Assembly: GCF_004114535.1 (NCBI RefSeq) | Contig: NZ_LBJC01000024.1 | Location: 372,001-436,000 of the forward strand | Source: Bradyrhizobium nanningense | GTDB taxonomy: Bacteria > Pseudomonadota > Alphaproteobacteria > Rhizobiales > Xanthobacteraceae | Length of the DNA stretch: 64,000 bases | Direction of reading: 5' to 3' | Part shown: piece by piece, positions 28,933-38,105 of the stretch | Numbering within the stretch: the stretch's first letter is position 1 | How the letters are laid out: every line of letters starts with the position of its first letter | Made by a program: the position numbers and the translations under genes | The notes under the pieces: generated by a model | What the model saw: the letters and a program-made list of their open reading frames with translations, nothing else | The model's database searches: none | What the model was told of the DNA's origin: nothing

Positions 28933-29859
28933 ATGATCAACGTGACGCTGCGTCAACTCCGGTACTTTGATGCGCTGGCGCGCCACGGTCATTTCGGCCG
29001 TGCGGCCGAGTCTTGCTCCATCTCGCAACCGGCCTTGTCGATGCAGATCAAGGAGTTGGAGGAGGCGCTGGGCGGCCTGCTGCTGGAGCGCAGTGCGCGC
29101 CAGGTGGCGCTGACCCGGTTCGGCGAGGAGCTCGCGCAACGCGTCCGCGACATTTTGCGCTCGGTCGATGAGCTCGGCGATTTCGCCCGCGCCTCGCAGG
29201 ATCGCTTCGCGGGCCGCTTACGCATCGGCATGATCCCGACCATCGCGCCATATCTCCTGCCCACGATCACCAAGAATCTCACGCGCCTACATCCAGAGCT
29301 CGACATCCGCGTGCGCGAGACCATGACGCCGCGGCTGATCCAGGAGCTGGTGGAGGGGCGGCTCGACACCGCCATCGTCGCGTTGCCGGTGTCGGAGCCC
29401 TCGCTCACCGAAGTCGCCTTGTTCGAGGAAAAATTTCTCCTGGTCCGGCCAAGCTCCGACGAGGGGACGCCGGCCCCCTCGCGCGAGAGGATGCGCGAGA
29501 TGCGGCTGTTGCTGCTCGAAGAGGGCCACTGCTTCCGCGATCAGGCGCTGTCGTTCTGCAACATGCAGTCGGCGCCGCCGCGCGAGATGCTCGATGCCAA
29601 TTCGCTGTCGACGCTGGTACAGATGGTGAGCGCCGGCATCGGCGTGACCTTGATCCCGGAGATGGCGGTGCCGGTGGAGACGCGCTCGGCCTCTGTCTCG
29701 CTGACGCGCTTCCGCGACCCCGAGCCGTCGCGCACCATCGGCATGGTCTGGCGCAAGACCAGCCCGCTGGCCCGGCAGCTGCTGCAGATCTCCGAAGTGG
29801 TGTGCCTGTCGGCTGGCAAGGTGCGGGCGGGTCCGGCCGCGCGCATTCACCGGACCTGA
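28933..29859 (+). CDS. oxyR: LysR-family hydrogen peroxide sensor OxyR
   Basis: This 308-residue LysR regulator has an N-terminal winged HTH (LRQLRYFDALARHGHFGRAAESCSISQPALSMQIKELE) and a substrate-type domain with both redox cysteines, Cys200 and Cys209, in the OxyR signature EEGHCFRDQALSFC. These residues form the regulatory disulfide in E. coli OxyR. It is transcribed divergently from katG, the classic target. The GNAT gene starts 8 bases after its stop. Confidence 0.95.
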   Translation: MINVTLRQLRYFDALARHGHFGRAAESCSISQPALSMQIKELEEALGGLLLERSARQVALTRFGEELAQRVRDILRSVDELGDFARASQDRFAGRLRIGMIPTIAPYLLPTITKNLTRLHPELDIRVRETMTPRLIQELVEGRLDTAIVALPVSEPSLTEVALFEEKFLLVRPSSDEGTPAPSRERMREMRLLLLEEGHCFRDQALSFCNMQSAPPREMLDANSLSTLVQMVSAGIGVTLIPEMAVPVETRSASVSLTRFRDPEPSRTIGMVWRKTSPLARQLLQISEVVCLSAGKVRAGPAARIHRT

Positions 29860-29866
29860 GCGCCAG

Positions 29867-30331
29867 ATGTCGCATCCGGTCATCCGTCCCGCCCGCGCAG
29901 ACGAATACGATGAGGTCGGCCGAGTCTGGATGGAGAGCTGGGTCTCGACCGGCCTCGGCGAGGCCAGCGACTTCCTGCTGGCAAACCTGCGCGCGCGCAT
30001 CCGGCGCGAGATCGAGGACGGCTGGAGCCTGTTCGTCGCCGATGATCGCGGCACCATCGCCGCCATGCTGGCGCTGCATCTGCCAAAGCATTATCTCGAC
30101 ATGCTGTTCGTCGCGCCGGCCTATCAGGGCCGATCGCTCGGCCGGCAATTGCTTGCCTTCACTCGCACGCAGATGCGGGATGAGATGTACCTGCGTTGCG
30201 TCCGCGAGAACGAAAAGGCCTGGCGCTGGTACGAGCGCGAGGGTTTTGTGTTCGAGAAGGAAGAGATCGAGCCGTCGAACGGATTCATGATGAAATATTA
30301 TCGGTGGAAGCGGCAGCGATCCAACGGATAG
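29867..30331 (+). CDS. GNAT-family N-acetyltransferase
   Basis: This 154-residue acetyltransferase has the acetyl-CoA motif LFVAPAYQGRSLGRQLLAFTRTQM and the closing pattern VRENEKAWRWYEREGFVFEKEEIE. It could modify a small molecule or a protein N-terminus; the substrate is unknown. It follows oxyR with only 7 bases between, so both may be on one transcript. Whether this has anything to do with oxidative stress is open. Confidence 0.88.
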   Translation: MSHPVIRPARADEYDEVGRVWMESWVSTGLGEASDFLLANLRARIRREIEDGWSLFVADDRGTIAAMLALHLPKHYLDMLFVAPAYQGRSLGRQLLAFTRTQMRDEMYLRCVRENEKAWRWYEREGFVFEKEEIEPSNGFMMKYYRWKRQRSNG

Positions 30332-30424
30332 GCGACGATCTCGGGGGGCAGCTTGCGGTTGTCACGACCCCCCCTTAGTGTGGTGCGTGCGATGACCTCC
30401 TGCTTCTGATCCCCTCTGGAATCC

Positions 30425-31261
30425 ATGTTTCGATCTGCTGCCTCAGTGCTCGTTCTGCTGATCTTTCTGGCTCCGGCAGCAGCACAATCCCCGCCTGCAA
30501 CCACCGGGCCCGCCGCTCAGTCCGCGCCACAGGCAAAGCCGACAGCCAAGAAAGCGACCGCGAAACCAAAGGCGGCAGCCAAGTCTGCGGAGCCAGCGAC
30601 GACCGGTCCTTGTGGCGTCGGCGTGATTGCGGGGATCGGAGACGTCTTCGTCGTCCAGAAGATCGGTCTGACCGTGTTCGGCAACGACTACGCAGAAGTC
30701 CCGGTATCTTGGGGTCTCGACGATCTCGTCTTTGCGCGGGCGCGGGCCGCAGCAGGCAACGCGCCGGTCCGACGCATTGCTTACGCCAAGGGCGCGCTCG
30801 ATTCCTACTATCACCCCAAATCGGGCCTGTTCCGCAATCAGCGCCAAGAGTTGTCGAACCTGATCCGACAGATTGCGGGCAATGCCGGTTGCGAGCGCTA
30901 TCTCGTCATCATGCGTAGCGAAGGACAGCTTGACGGAACCAATCAGTCGCTCAGCGGCGTCGGCATCTTCAGCCGGGGTGTCGGTCTCATCTCCTACGCC
31001 TATGTCTTCGCCTATATCGGCGTGACATGGGTCGACGGCCACACCTTCGAAATCATGAAAGGCCCCGCCGTGACGTTCGAAGGTGTTATGAAGCATATGG
31101 CGGACAACTTCGTGTCGAACGAGCTTTTGCAGAAGGTGGACAAGTCCATGTTTCCGGAGGCGGCCGCGGACTCCGCCAACAACACCGCCCTGCACGACAC
31201 CACGCGCGACCTTCTGACAAAGCGGCTCGACAAGATCTTGCCGCCCTACTTCGCGCAGTAA
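30425..31261 (+). CDS. Exported protein of unknown function (tandem copy 1)
   Basis: I do not recognise a family. The 278-residue protein starts with a clear signal peptide (MFRSAASVLVLLIFLAPAAA, then QS), followed by a Lys/Ala/Pro-rich linker to residue 60. The globular part starts GPCGVGVIAGIGDVFVVQKIG and includes LDDLVFARARAAAGNAPVRRIAY and two Cys residues. No lipobox or repeat is seen. The next gene at 31281 is a paralogue in the same direction, 19 bases downstream. GC is a little lower than in neighbours. The protein is probably periplasmic. Confidence 0.8.
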   Translation: MFRSAASVLVLLIFLAPAAAQSPPATTGPAAQSAPQAKPTAKKATAKPKAAAKSAEPATTGPCGVGVIAGIGDVFVVQKIGLTVFGNDYAEVPVSWGLDDLVFARARAAAGNAPVRRIAYAKGALDSYYHPKSGLFRNQRQELSNLIRQIAGNAGCERYLVIMRSEGQLDGTNQSLSGVGIFSRGVGLISYAYVFAYIGVTWVDGHTFEIMKGPAVTFEGVMKHMADNFVSNELLQKVDKSMFPEAAADSANNTALHDTTRDLLTKRLDKILPPYFAQ

Positions 31262-31280
31262 GACGCGTTCGGGTGCGACG

Positions 31281-32096
31281 ATGAACATTCTCGCTGCGGT
31301 ACTGGTATCGTATGCGCTGCTGTCGCCGACGGGCGGGCAGGTGCAACCGGCGCCGAAGCCGGAGGTGGTCAGGCCGCCTGCGGCGAAGAAGCCGGCTGTC
31401 GCTCCACGTGTTCCCGCAGAAGGGGGTCCGTGCCAGATCGGCGTCATTCCGATTGCCGGCGACCTGTTCATGGTTGAGAAATTCGGTCCCCTGAAGTTTC
31501 TCGACAAGTATGCGCGGACTTCGGTCGCGGCGTGGGCGCTCGACGACCTCGTCGTCTCGCGCGTTCGCGCCGCCGCGTCCGGCAGTTTGGTCCGGAGAAT
31601 CCCGTATGCGCCGAAAGAGCTCAGATCGGGAGGTCGTCAGGAGCAGACTTCACTCTTCAGGCCCTACCGCGAAGCGGCGGCGATCGGGAGCTTCGTTCAA
31701 TTTCTCGCGCCACGGCTCCGCTGCGAACGCTACCTGGTCGTTCACCGGCACGGCGGAACGCAGCGGGAATACGGCATCGGCATCTCGCAATACCCGTATG
31801 GCGGACCCGTACACCTCTTCGCCATGATGTTCATCCGGATCTATGACGGCCGGACCTTCGAGTTGCTCAAGGAGGCGCCTGCCTTGATGACCGAGGACAC
31901 CTATATCGAGCGCATGCGGGCTAATTTTCTCGGCGGCCCCTCGATGCAGTTGGAACGCGCGATGTTTCCGGAAAAGCCTGCGGACGTGGTCGGCAATCCT
32001 GTGCTCCGCGAGGGCGTACGCACGATGTTGACGAAAAGCCTCGACAAGACATTACCCTCCTTGCTGCAACGACCGGCGCAGACTCAGCCGCGCTGA
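31281..32096 (+). CDS. Exported protein of unknown function (tandem copy 2)
   Basis: This 271-residue paralogue of the upstream gene shares the block GPCQIGVIPIAGDLFMVEKFG, then WALDDLVVSRVRAAASGSLVRRIPY, at equivalent positions. The N-terminus (MNILAAVLVSYALLSPTGGQV) looks like a weak signal peptide or anchor, and a Pro/Ala/Lys-rich linker follows. Both proteins keep the pair of Cys around the central strand (GPC and RCERYLVV). The close spacing and shared layout suggest duplication and joint use. Function is unknown. Confidence 0.78.
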   Translation: MNILAAVLVSYALLSPTGGQVQPAPKPEVVRPPAAKKPAVAPRVPAEGGPCQIGVIPIAGDLFMVEKFGPLKFLDKYARTSVAAWALDDLVVSRVRAAASGSLVRRIPYAPKELRSGGRQEQTSLFRPYREAAAIGSFVQFLAPRLRCERYLVVHRHGGTQREYGIGISQYPYGGPVHLFAMMFIRIYDGRTFELLKEAPALMTEDTYIERMRANFLGGPSMQLERAMFPEKPADVVGNPVLREGVRTMLTKSLDKTLPSLLQRPAQTQPR

Positions 32097-32237
32097 CTGA
32101 AGACGCCCGCCGGATTTGTTGACCAAGTTGTGGCTCTCGGACGCCGCATACGCCCAGGCGTAGTACGTTGCGAATGCGCGGCAAACGCGGCATGAATCGC
32201 CTGCTCTTCGCCTCTCGCCCACGAAAGGTCCCTCGCC

Positions 32238-32834
32238 ATGATCAAGCTCTATTGGTCGCCCCGCTCGCGCTCGTTCACGACGCTCTGGCTGATGGAGGAG
32301 AGCGGCCTGGCCTATGAGCGCGTGCTGACCGACATCTCGACCGGCGCGCAGAAGGCGCCGGACTATCTGAAGATCAACCCGATGGGCAAGGTGCCGGCGC
32401 TGACCGACGGCGACGTCGCGCTCGGTGAAGCCGCCGCGATCTGCGCCTACATTGCCGACCGTTATCCCGAGACCAAGCTGGCGCCGGCGGTGACCGATCC
32501 GCGCCGTGGACGGTATCTGCAATGGCTGTTCTTCTCGCCGGGTTGCATCGAGCCCGCCATCATCCAGATCTTCACCAAGATCGAGATTCCGACCTCGACC
32601 GCGGCCTGGGGCAGCGCCGCGCAGGTATTCGACGTGCTGGACAATGCGCTCGCCAAGGGACCGTGGATTCTGGGCGAGGACTTCTCGGCCGCCGACATCA
32701 CCATCGGCTCGGGCCTGAATTTCGCAGTGCGCCTGTTCAAGATGGTGCCGACGCGCCCCGCCTTCGATGCCTATCTGGCGCGCTGCATGGCGCGGCCGGC
32801 GTTCCAGCGCGCGGAGAAGATCGCGGCGGGGTGA
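32238..32834 (+). CDS. Glutathione S-transferase family protein
   Basis: This 198-residue protein has the thioredoxin-like N-terminal domain (MIKLYWSPRSRSFTTLWLMEESGLAYE) with the typical cis-Pro segment NPMGKVPALTDGDVALGEAAAICAYIAD, and an all-helical C-terminal domain. It probably conjugates or reduces small molecules with glutathione, but the substrate is unknown. The stop is 10 bases from the stop of the convergent autotransporter gene. Confidence 0.9.
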   Translation: MIKLYWSPRSRSFTTLWLMEESGLAYERVLTDISTGAQKAPDYLKINPMGKVPALTDGDVALGEAAAICAYIADRYPETKLAPAVTDPRRGRYLQWLFFSPGCIEPAIIQIFTKIEIPTSTAAWGSAAQVFDVLDNALAKGPWILGEDFSAADITIGSGLNFAVRLFKMVPTRPAFDAYLARCMARPAFQRAEKIAAG

Positions 32835-32844
32835 AACCGCACGC

Positions 32845-34839
32845 TTACAACTTGATCTTGAGCACGGCGAGCCCGGACTGCTGAAGCAGTCCGGAAGATG
32901 TCGCCGCAACACCGTAGCGGATGCCGAGATCAAACCCCTTGCCGTCGGCCGCGACGAGGCCCAGTGCGGTCGAGTAGATCCAGGGCGACAACGCAAGGCC
33001 GCCTGTGACGAAACTATCGCCGCCGCCGGCAAACGCCGACTTGATCTGCAGTCCCTGGCTCAACGTGTTGTAGCCGACGCCGACATCGCCAGTGAGATAG
33101 ACCTGCTTCGTGATCTGGTACGCGCTCTTCAGCCCTGCCGTCAGTGTCAGTTCGCGATAGGTTTGCGAATCCACGTTGAGGCTGAAGCCGCCCGCGCCAC
33201 CCTCTTGATAGGCGGGTGAGCGAACCTGCCCATAGTCCAGCCGCGCCGACGGCGCGATGGTAAGCCCCGGCTCGGCCGAAATCAGCTTGCGGACGCCGGC
33301 CCCCACGTGACCGCTGTAGGAACGATAACCGGCGGCGGCCATGCCGTTGATGAACGTGAGCGAGCGGCTCTCGCCGCTGTCATTCAGCGCGACGTCGAGC
33401 TGACCGTCGACCTGAAAGCCATGGCCGAGGACATAGGCCCCGTAGAGACCCGCCTGATAGGAATCGATGGCAAGCCGGTTCGGGACGGCATCGTCGCTGC
33501 CGGTGATGGCTTGATGCGAATAGGCAAACACGCCGCCGAGCATCGCGCGCGAGGTGATCGTCGTGTCCGCACCGACGGCAATGCCCCCGCCGGACGCGTT
33601 ATAGCCCGGTACGCCGCCGACGCTGTCCTGCCGAATGCTGCCGCCGAGCGGCTTCATCCAAAGATTCCGCTCAGGCGTGACGCCGGTGTTCAGCCCAATC
33701 ACATCGTCCAGTCGCCCCGTCATCGCCTGCTGGAACACGCGCTGCGTGGCGTAGGTCGCCTGCGATGCCGCACCGGTGAGAACCGGCAAGGTCTGGTTGA
33801 CCGCGTTGACCAGACCGGAACCGCTGAGATTGTCGAGCGCGGTGAAGCCGGTTGCCATGCTGCCGGTCCAGCCGAGCGATGTCGCCGACAGGCGATAGAG
33901 CATGTCGGCCGCGCCTAAGCCCGCGCGGCTGTTCTGCGCCCGAAGCGTTTCGGCATAGGGGCGCACCAGGGAGAGATAGGCGACCCCGCCAGTGGGATTG
34001 CCCGAGAGATCGTAGGTGCTGACGAGCATCTGTGCGCCCGACGCGTCGCCGCTGGCGGTGCCATAGAGGCTGGCGAGCGTGCCCTTCGAGAGCGTGTTGA
34101 AGAGGACATTGCCTTCTGGAGTGGCAGATCCCAGCAGCGTGAAGTTGGCGGCAGAGCTGCCGGCCGGTGCAACGCCCGCGCCCCAGAAATATCCGTTCTG
34201 GTAATTCGTAATGACGAAACGGCCGGGGGCCGACGTGCCGAACAACGCGTTGCTGGCAATCCGCCACGGCGTGCCCGAGGTCCACGCCCATTGCGGGACG
34301 GAGTTGGCGGGAACGGGCTGCGAGGCCGGCGGCGTGAACGTCGCGGGATCGTAGGGCAGCATATAGGCCCAGTGCGTCACCAGCAGATTGTCGCCTGTGA
34401 TCATCTGCATTTCCATCGCGGTGACGCCGTTGATGGTTCGCATGTGGCCGAGGCCGACCGTCACCGCGCCGCCCGACGTCGGCGTGAACAGCATCGTGAT
34501 CTGGCCCGCGGTCGTGACGAAACCCTGGATGGTCGAGGTGTCGGTCAGCAGCGCCGGCCCAAGCTTGAGCTGCGCAACGCTCGTTCCCGTGAACGAGCCG
34601 TTGGTCGCCGTCGCGAGCGACCACAGCGTCTGGTCGCCGATCGGGATCGGACTGGAAAAGCCCGTCTTCGGCGCGGCATAGGCCAGCAGCTGCGCCGTGG
34701 GGACGTACCAATTTGTGTTGGAGAGGGTCGGGTCCCAGATCGCCGACTGTGCCAAGGCATGCGAAGCCCCGCAGAGCAGCATGGCGCCCGCAACGGACGC
34801 CAGCGCGCTCGCGCGACCCATCGCATGCACCGTCGGCAC
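32845..34839 (-). CDS. Autotransporter outer-membrane beta-barrel protein
   Basis: The 664-residue protein begins with a signal peptide (MGRASALASVAGAMLLCGAS, ending HALAQ). A passenger follows (residues about 30-380, with WDPTLSNTNWYVPTAQLLAYAAPKTG) and a C-terminal barrel domain of about 280 residues with alternating strands (VFAYSHQAI, AGLYGAYVLGHGFQVDGQLD, LTIAPSARLDYGQV). The last residues VLKIKL are close to, but not the usual, aromatic-ended barrel signal. Start is GTG 34839, which has GGAGG 7 bases upstream; the ATG at 34821 lacks one. The passenger does not match a family that I know. Confidence 0.8.
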   Translation of the reverse strand: MPTVHAMGRASALASVAGAMLLCGASHALAQSAIWDPTLSNTNWYVPTAQLLAYAAPKTGFSSPIPIGDQTLWSLATATNGSFTGTSVAQLKLGPALLTDTSTIQGFVTTAGQITMLFTPTSGGAVTVGLGHMRTINGVTAMEMQMITGDNLLVTHWAYMLPYDPATFTPPASQPVPANSVPQWAWTSGTPWRIASNALFGTSAPGRFVITNYQNGYFWGAGVAPAGSSAANFTLLGSATPEGNVLFNTLSKGTLASLYGTASGDASGAQMLVSTYDLSGNPTGGVAYLSLVRPYAETLRAQNSRAGLGAADMLYRLSATSLGWTGSMATGFTALDNLSGSGLVNAVNQTLPVLTGAASQATYATQRVFQQAMTGRLDDVIGLNTGVTPERNLWMKPLGGSIRQDSVGGVPGYNASGGGIAVGADTTITSRAMLGGVFAYSHQAITGSDDAVPNRLAIDSYQAGLYGAYVLGHGFQVDGQLDVALNDSGESRSLTFINGMAAAGYRSYSGHVGAGVRKLISAEPGLTIAPSARLDYGQVRSPAYQEGGAGGFSLNVDSQTYRELTLTAGLKSAYQITKQVYLTGDVGVGYNTLSQGLQIKSAFAGGGDSFVTGGLALSPWIYSTALGLVAADGKGFDLGIRYGVAATSSGLLQQSGLAVLKIKL

Positions 34840-34970
34840 GACCACTCCTCCCGAACCGCAGGAGATACGACCCTGCGGCGCCACCGCGGGAAGCATGCAT
34901 AATTCTATTGCGGAGTCAGCCCCATGATCGTGGGGCAGGAGGAAACGTCGCGGCGCGATCGCCGAGAGAT

Positions 34971-35012
34971 GGTGGGCACGGCGCGCGAAGAACGCGCCTT
35001 TGCCCACCCTAC
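34971..35012. repeat. Short copy of the GGTGGGCACGG repeat family
   Basis: GGTGGGCACGGCGC followed by GCGCCTTTGCCCACCCTACG matches the right half of the element at 3565-3601, so the window has two copies about 31 kb apart. It lies between the start of the autotransporter gene and the end of fabI. Confidence 0.7.
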
Positions 35013-35022
35013 GCCATCTTGC

Positions 35023-35820
35023 CTATTCCGACTTCAAATCGTCCGGCCGCGGCATCAGGACGATGTTGTAGCCGGAATCGACATAGTGGATCTCGCCGGT
35101 GACGCCGCCGGAGAGATCCGACAAGAGATACAGCGCCGAGCCGCCGAGCTCGTCGAGCGTGACGCCGCGGCGCAGCGGCGAATGCTTTTGCATGAAGGCG
35201 AACATCGCGCGCGCCTCGCCGATGCCGGAGCCCGCGAGCGTGCGGATCGGACCTGCGGAGATCGCGTTGACGCGGATGCCGCGCGGTCCGAAATCCGAGG
35301 CGAGATAGCGCACCGAGGCTTCCAGCGCCGCCTTGGCCACGCCCATCACGTTGTAGTTCGGCATCGCGCGCTCCGAGGCGCCGAAGGTCAGCGTAATCAT
35401 GCTGCCGCCCTCCGTCATCAGCTCGGCGGCGCGCTTGGCGACTTCCGTGAACGAGAAGCAGGAGATCACCATCGTGCGCGAAAAATTCTCGCGGCTGGTG
35501 TCGGCGTAGCGACCCTTCAGCTCGTTCTTGTCGGCGAAACCGATGGCGTGAATGACGAAGTCGAGCTTGCCCCATTTTTCGCGGAGCACGGCGAAGGTGG
35601 CATCGACGCTGGCGATGTCCTCGACGTCGCAAGGCAGCACCAGATCGACACCAAGCTGCTCGGCCAGCGGCTTGACGCGCTTGCCCAGGGCTTCGCCCTG
35701 GAAGGTGAAGGCGAGCTCGGCACCGTGGGCATGCAGTGTCTTCGCCATGCCCCAGGCGATCGAATGATCATTGGCGATGCCCATGATCAGACCGCGCTTG
35801 CCTCTCATCAAACCTTCCAT
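35023..35820 (-). CDS. fabI: Enoyl-[acyl-carrier-protein] reductase (NADH) FabI
   Basis: FabI performs the last reduction of each fatty-acid elongation round. The 265-residue short-chain dehydrogenase has the FabI-type N-terminus (GKRGLIMGIANDHSIAWGMAKTLHAHGAELAFTFQ) and the Tyr-x6-Lys pair in NYNVMGVAKAALEA. It is the third gene of fabA-fabB-fabI, which runs away from irr. This small cluster makes unsaturated fatty acids in rhizobia. The start is at 35820; an alternative is the Met four codons later. Confidence 0.96.
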   Translation of the reverse strand: MEGLMRGKRGLIMGIANDHSIAWGMAKTLHAHGAELAFTFQGEALGKRVKPLAEQLGVDLVLPCDVEDIASVDATFAVLREKWGKLDFVIHAIGFADKNELKGRYADTSRENFSRTMVISCFSFTEVAKRAAELMTEGGSMITLTFGASERAMPNYNVMGVAKAALEASVRYLASDFGPRGIRVNAISAGPIRTLAGSGIGEARAMFAFMQKHSPLRRGVTLDELGGSALYLLSDLSGGVTGEIHYVDSGYNIVLMPRPDDLKSE

Positions 35821-35842
35821 CTCGCGATTACTCTCCGCTGTC

Positions 35843-36012
35843 CGTCATGCCCGGGCATAGCCGTCCTAAGGACGGCGTGGCTTCGCTCGCCTATGTCCCG
35901 GGCATCCACGTTCTTCCGCAACCGGTAGCAAAGACGTGGATGGCCGGGCCTTCGCCTCGCCGGTGCGGCTTCGGCCGCGCAGGCGGGACGAGCCCGGCCA
36001 TGACGAAGAAAC
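35843..36012. repeat. Two palindromic intergenic repeats between fabI and fabB
   Basis: The first is GTCATGCCCGGGCATAG (from 35844) mirrored by CTATGTCCCGGGCATC (to about 35911). The second is GTGGATGGCCGGGCC (from about 35936) mirrored by GGACGAGCCCGGCCATGACG (to about 36006). Together they fill almost all of the gap between the fabB stop and the fabI start. Both are familiar Bradyrhizobium intergenic palindromes. Any leader role for fabI is unproven. Confidence 0.6.
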
Positions 36013-36033
36013 TACCAGTTCGTACGCAAGGCC

Positions 36034-37257
36034 TCACACATCCATCCGGCTGAACACCAGCGTGGCGTTGGTGCCGCCGAAGCCGAAGGAATTCGACAGC
36101 ACGGTGCCGATCTTGACGTTGTCGATGCGCTTGCGCACGATCGGCATGTCGGCGAAAACAGGATCGAGCTCCTGGATGTGGGCGCTTTCGCAGATGAAGC
36201 CGTTGTTCATCATCAGCAGCGAGTAGATCGCCTCCTGCACGCCGGTGGCTCCCAGCGAGTGGCCGGTCAGCGCCTTGGTCGCCGAGATCGGCGGGCACTT
36301 CTCGCCGCTGCCGAACACCCGACGAAGCGCGTCGATCTCCGGAGGATCGCCGGCCGGCGTCGAGGTCGCGTGCGGATTGATGTAGTCGACCTTGGTCTTC
36401 ACAGTCGACATCGCCATGCGCATGCAGCGCTCGGCGCCTTCGCCTGACGGCGCGACCATGTCGTAGCCGTCCGAGGTCGCGCCGTAGCCGACGATCTCGC
36501 CGTAAATACGGGCGCCGCGCGCCTTGGCATGCTCGAGCTCTTCCAGCACCAGCACGCCGGCGCCGCCGGCGATGACGAAGCCGTCGCGGTTGACGTCGTA
36601 GGGACGCGAGGCCGTGGCGGGCGTGTCGTTGTACTTCGAGGACATCGCGCCCATGGCGTCGAACAGCACCGACAGCGACCAGTCCAGCTCCTCGCAGCCG
36701 CCGGCGAAGATGACGTCCTGCTTGCCGATCTGGATCGTCTCATAGGCATTGCCGACGCAATGATTCGACGTCGCGCAGGCCGAGGAGATCGAGTAGTTCA
36801 CGCCCTTGATCTTGAACCAGGTCGCAAGCGTCGCGGAGGCCGTGGACGACATCGCCTTCGGCACTGCAAACGGTCCGACGCGCTTCGGTCCCTTGGTGCG
36901 GGTGATGTCGGCGGCCTCGACGATGGTGCGGGCGGATGGACCGCCAGAGCCCATGATGATGCCGGTGCGGATGTTGGAAACTTCGTCAGGCGACAGGCCG
37001 GAGTCCTGAATCGCCTGCTCCATCGCGACATGATTCCACGCCGCGCCCTGACCGAGGAAACGCATGGCGCGGCGGTCGACCACGGTCGCAGGATCGAGCG
37101 ACGGCGCGCCTTGCACCTGCGAACGAAAGCCGAGCTCGGCATATTTCTCAGCCCGAGAAATGCCCGACTTCGCCTCGTGAAGGCTCGCAAGCACTTCCTG
37201 GGTGTTGTTTCCGATCGACGAGACGATACCCATCCCGGTGACCACAACCCGCCTCAT
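36034..37257 (-). CDS. fabB: Beta-ketoacyl-ACP synthase I FabB
   Basis: FabB condenses malonyl-ACP with acyl-ACP and extends the cis-unsaturated intermediate made by FabA. The 407-residue thiolase-fold protein has the catalytic Cys in SSACATSNHC and the two His in NPHATSTPAGD and ALTGHSLGATG. The N-terminus MRRVVVTGMGIVSSIGNN fixes the start. It is downstream of fabA with a 51-base gap. Confidence 0.97.
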   Translation of the reverse strand: MRRVVVTGMGIVSSIGNNTQEVLASLHEAKSGISRAEKYAELGFRSQVQGAPSLDPATVVDRRAMRFLGQGAAWNHVAMEQAIQDSGLSPDEVSNIRTGIIMGSGGPSARTIVEAADITRTKGPKRVGPFAVPKAMSSTASATLATWFKIKGVNYSISSACATSNHCVGNAYETIQIGKQDVIFAGGCEELDWSLSVLFDAMGAMSSKYNDTPATASRPYDVNRDGFVIAGGAGVLVLEELEHAKARGARIYGEIVGYGATSDGYDMVAPSGEGAERCMRMAMSTVKTKVDYINPHATSTPAGDPPEIDALRRVFGSGEKCPPISATKALTGHSLGATGVQEAIYSLLMMNNGFICESAHIQELDPVFADMPIVRKRIDNVKIGTVLSNSFGFGGTNATLVFSRMDV

Positions 37258-37308
37258 GACAGCCTCGCCCTGCTCGTTGTCTTCTCGTTCTCTTCGTGGT
37301 GATGCGCG

Positions 37309-37830
37309 TTAGCCCAGGCTCGTGCCCTGCTTGAACAGACCGACCTTCAGGTCCTTGGCGCGATAAATAATCTGCTCGTCGACCGAAAGCCACCCGTCGG
37401 CGATACCGAGCACCAGCTTTGAACGCATCACGCGTTTGATATCGACGTTGTACACAACCTTGCGCGCCTCGGGCAGCACCTGGCCGCTGAACTTCAGCTC
37501 GTTCAGGCCGAGCGCGCGACCACGACCTTCGCCCCCGGTCCAGCCCAGATAGAAGCCGACCATTTGCCACAGCGCGTCGAGGCCGAGGCAGCCGGGCATC
37601 ACCGGATCATTCTTGAAATGGCAACCGAAGAACCAGAGGTCGGGCTTCACGTCGAGCTCGGCCCGCACTAGCCCCTTGCCGAATTCGCCGCCATCCTCGT
37701 TGATGTCGGTGATGCGATCGAACATCAGCATCGGCGGCAACGGCAGCTGGGCATTGCCCGGGCCGAACATCTCGCCGCGGGCACAGGCCAGCAGATCTTC
37801 GTATTCGTAACCGTTGCGCCTGTTCAGCAT
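37309..37830 (-). CDS. fabA: 3-hydroxydecanoyl-ACP dehydratase/isomerase FabA
   Basis: FabA dehydrates 3-hydroxydecanoyl-ACP and isomerises the product, the branch point to unsaturated fatty acids. The hot-dog-fold protein of 173 residues contains the active-site His in CHFKNDPVMPGCLG and Asp in GLDALWQM. The start at 37830 gives the common N-terminus MLNRRNGYEYEDLLACARGEMFG; the longer in-frame TTG at 37911 is unlikely. It is the first gene of the fab cluster and is divergent from irr, with a 352-base shared intergenic region. Confidence 0.97.
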   Translation of the reverse strand: MLNRRNGYEYEDLLACARGEMFGPGNAQLPLPPMLMFDRITDINEDGGEFGKGLVRAELDVKPDLWFFGCHFKNDPVMPGCLGLDALWQMVGFYLGWTGGEGRGRALGLNELKFSGQVLPEARKVVYNVDIKRVMRSKLVLGIADGWLSVDEQIIYRAKDLKVGLFKQGTSLG

Positions 37831-38088
37831 GGACGAGCCTCTGTTTGAATTCCGGTTGAGCGGCGTTTTTTGGCGAAAATGGGCCCCGTCTCGGTCGGAG
37901 AGCAACGCCAATTGCCACCGTCAGGCGCGGCTCCCGCATGTCCCGGATGGACTGCCGGCCGGGCTTCCGTGCCCGGCTGCGCCAAAATCGGCTAAGCGGA
38001 ACCGCGCGCTCTCTAACACAGGCCATTCGGGTGGCAAAGTGCATCCATGAAGGTAAAATGACGCGATCCCGGCCGGGTTCCAAGCTTG

Positions 38089-38105
38089 ATTAGAACCTCT
38101 CTAGT
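38089..38105 (+). promoter_or_regulatory. Weak ICE-like element before irr
   Basis: ATTAGAA-CCT-CTCTAGT resembles the iron control element consensus TTTAGAA-N3-TTCTAAA at 6 of 7 bases on the left and 4 of 7 on the right. It lies upstream of the hexamer repeats and could allow Irr to act on its own gene or on fabA, but the right half is poor. Confidence 0.3.
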
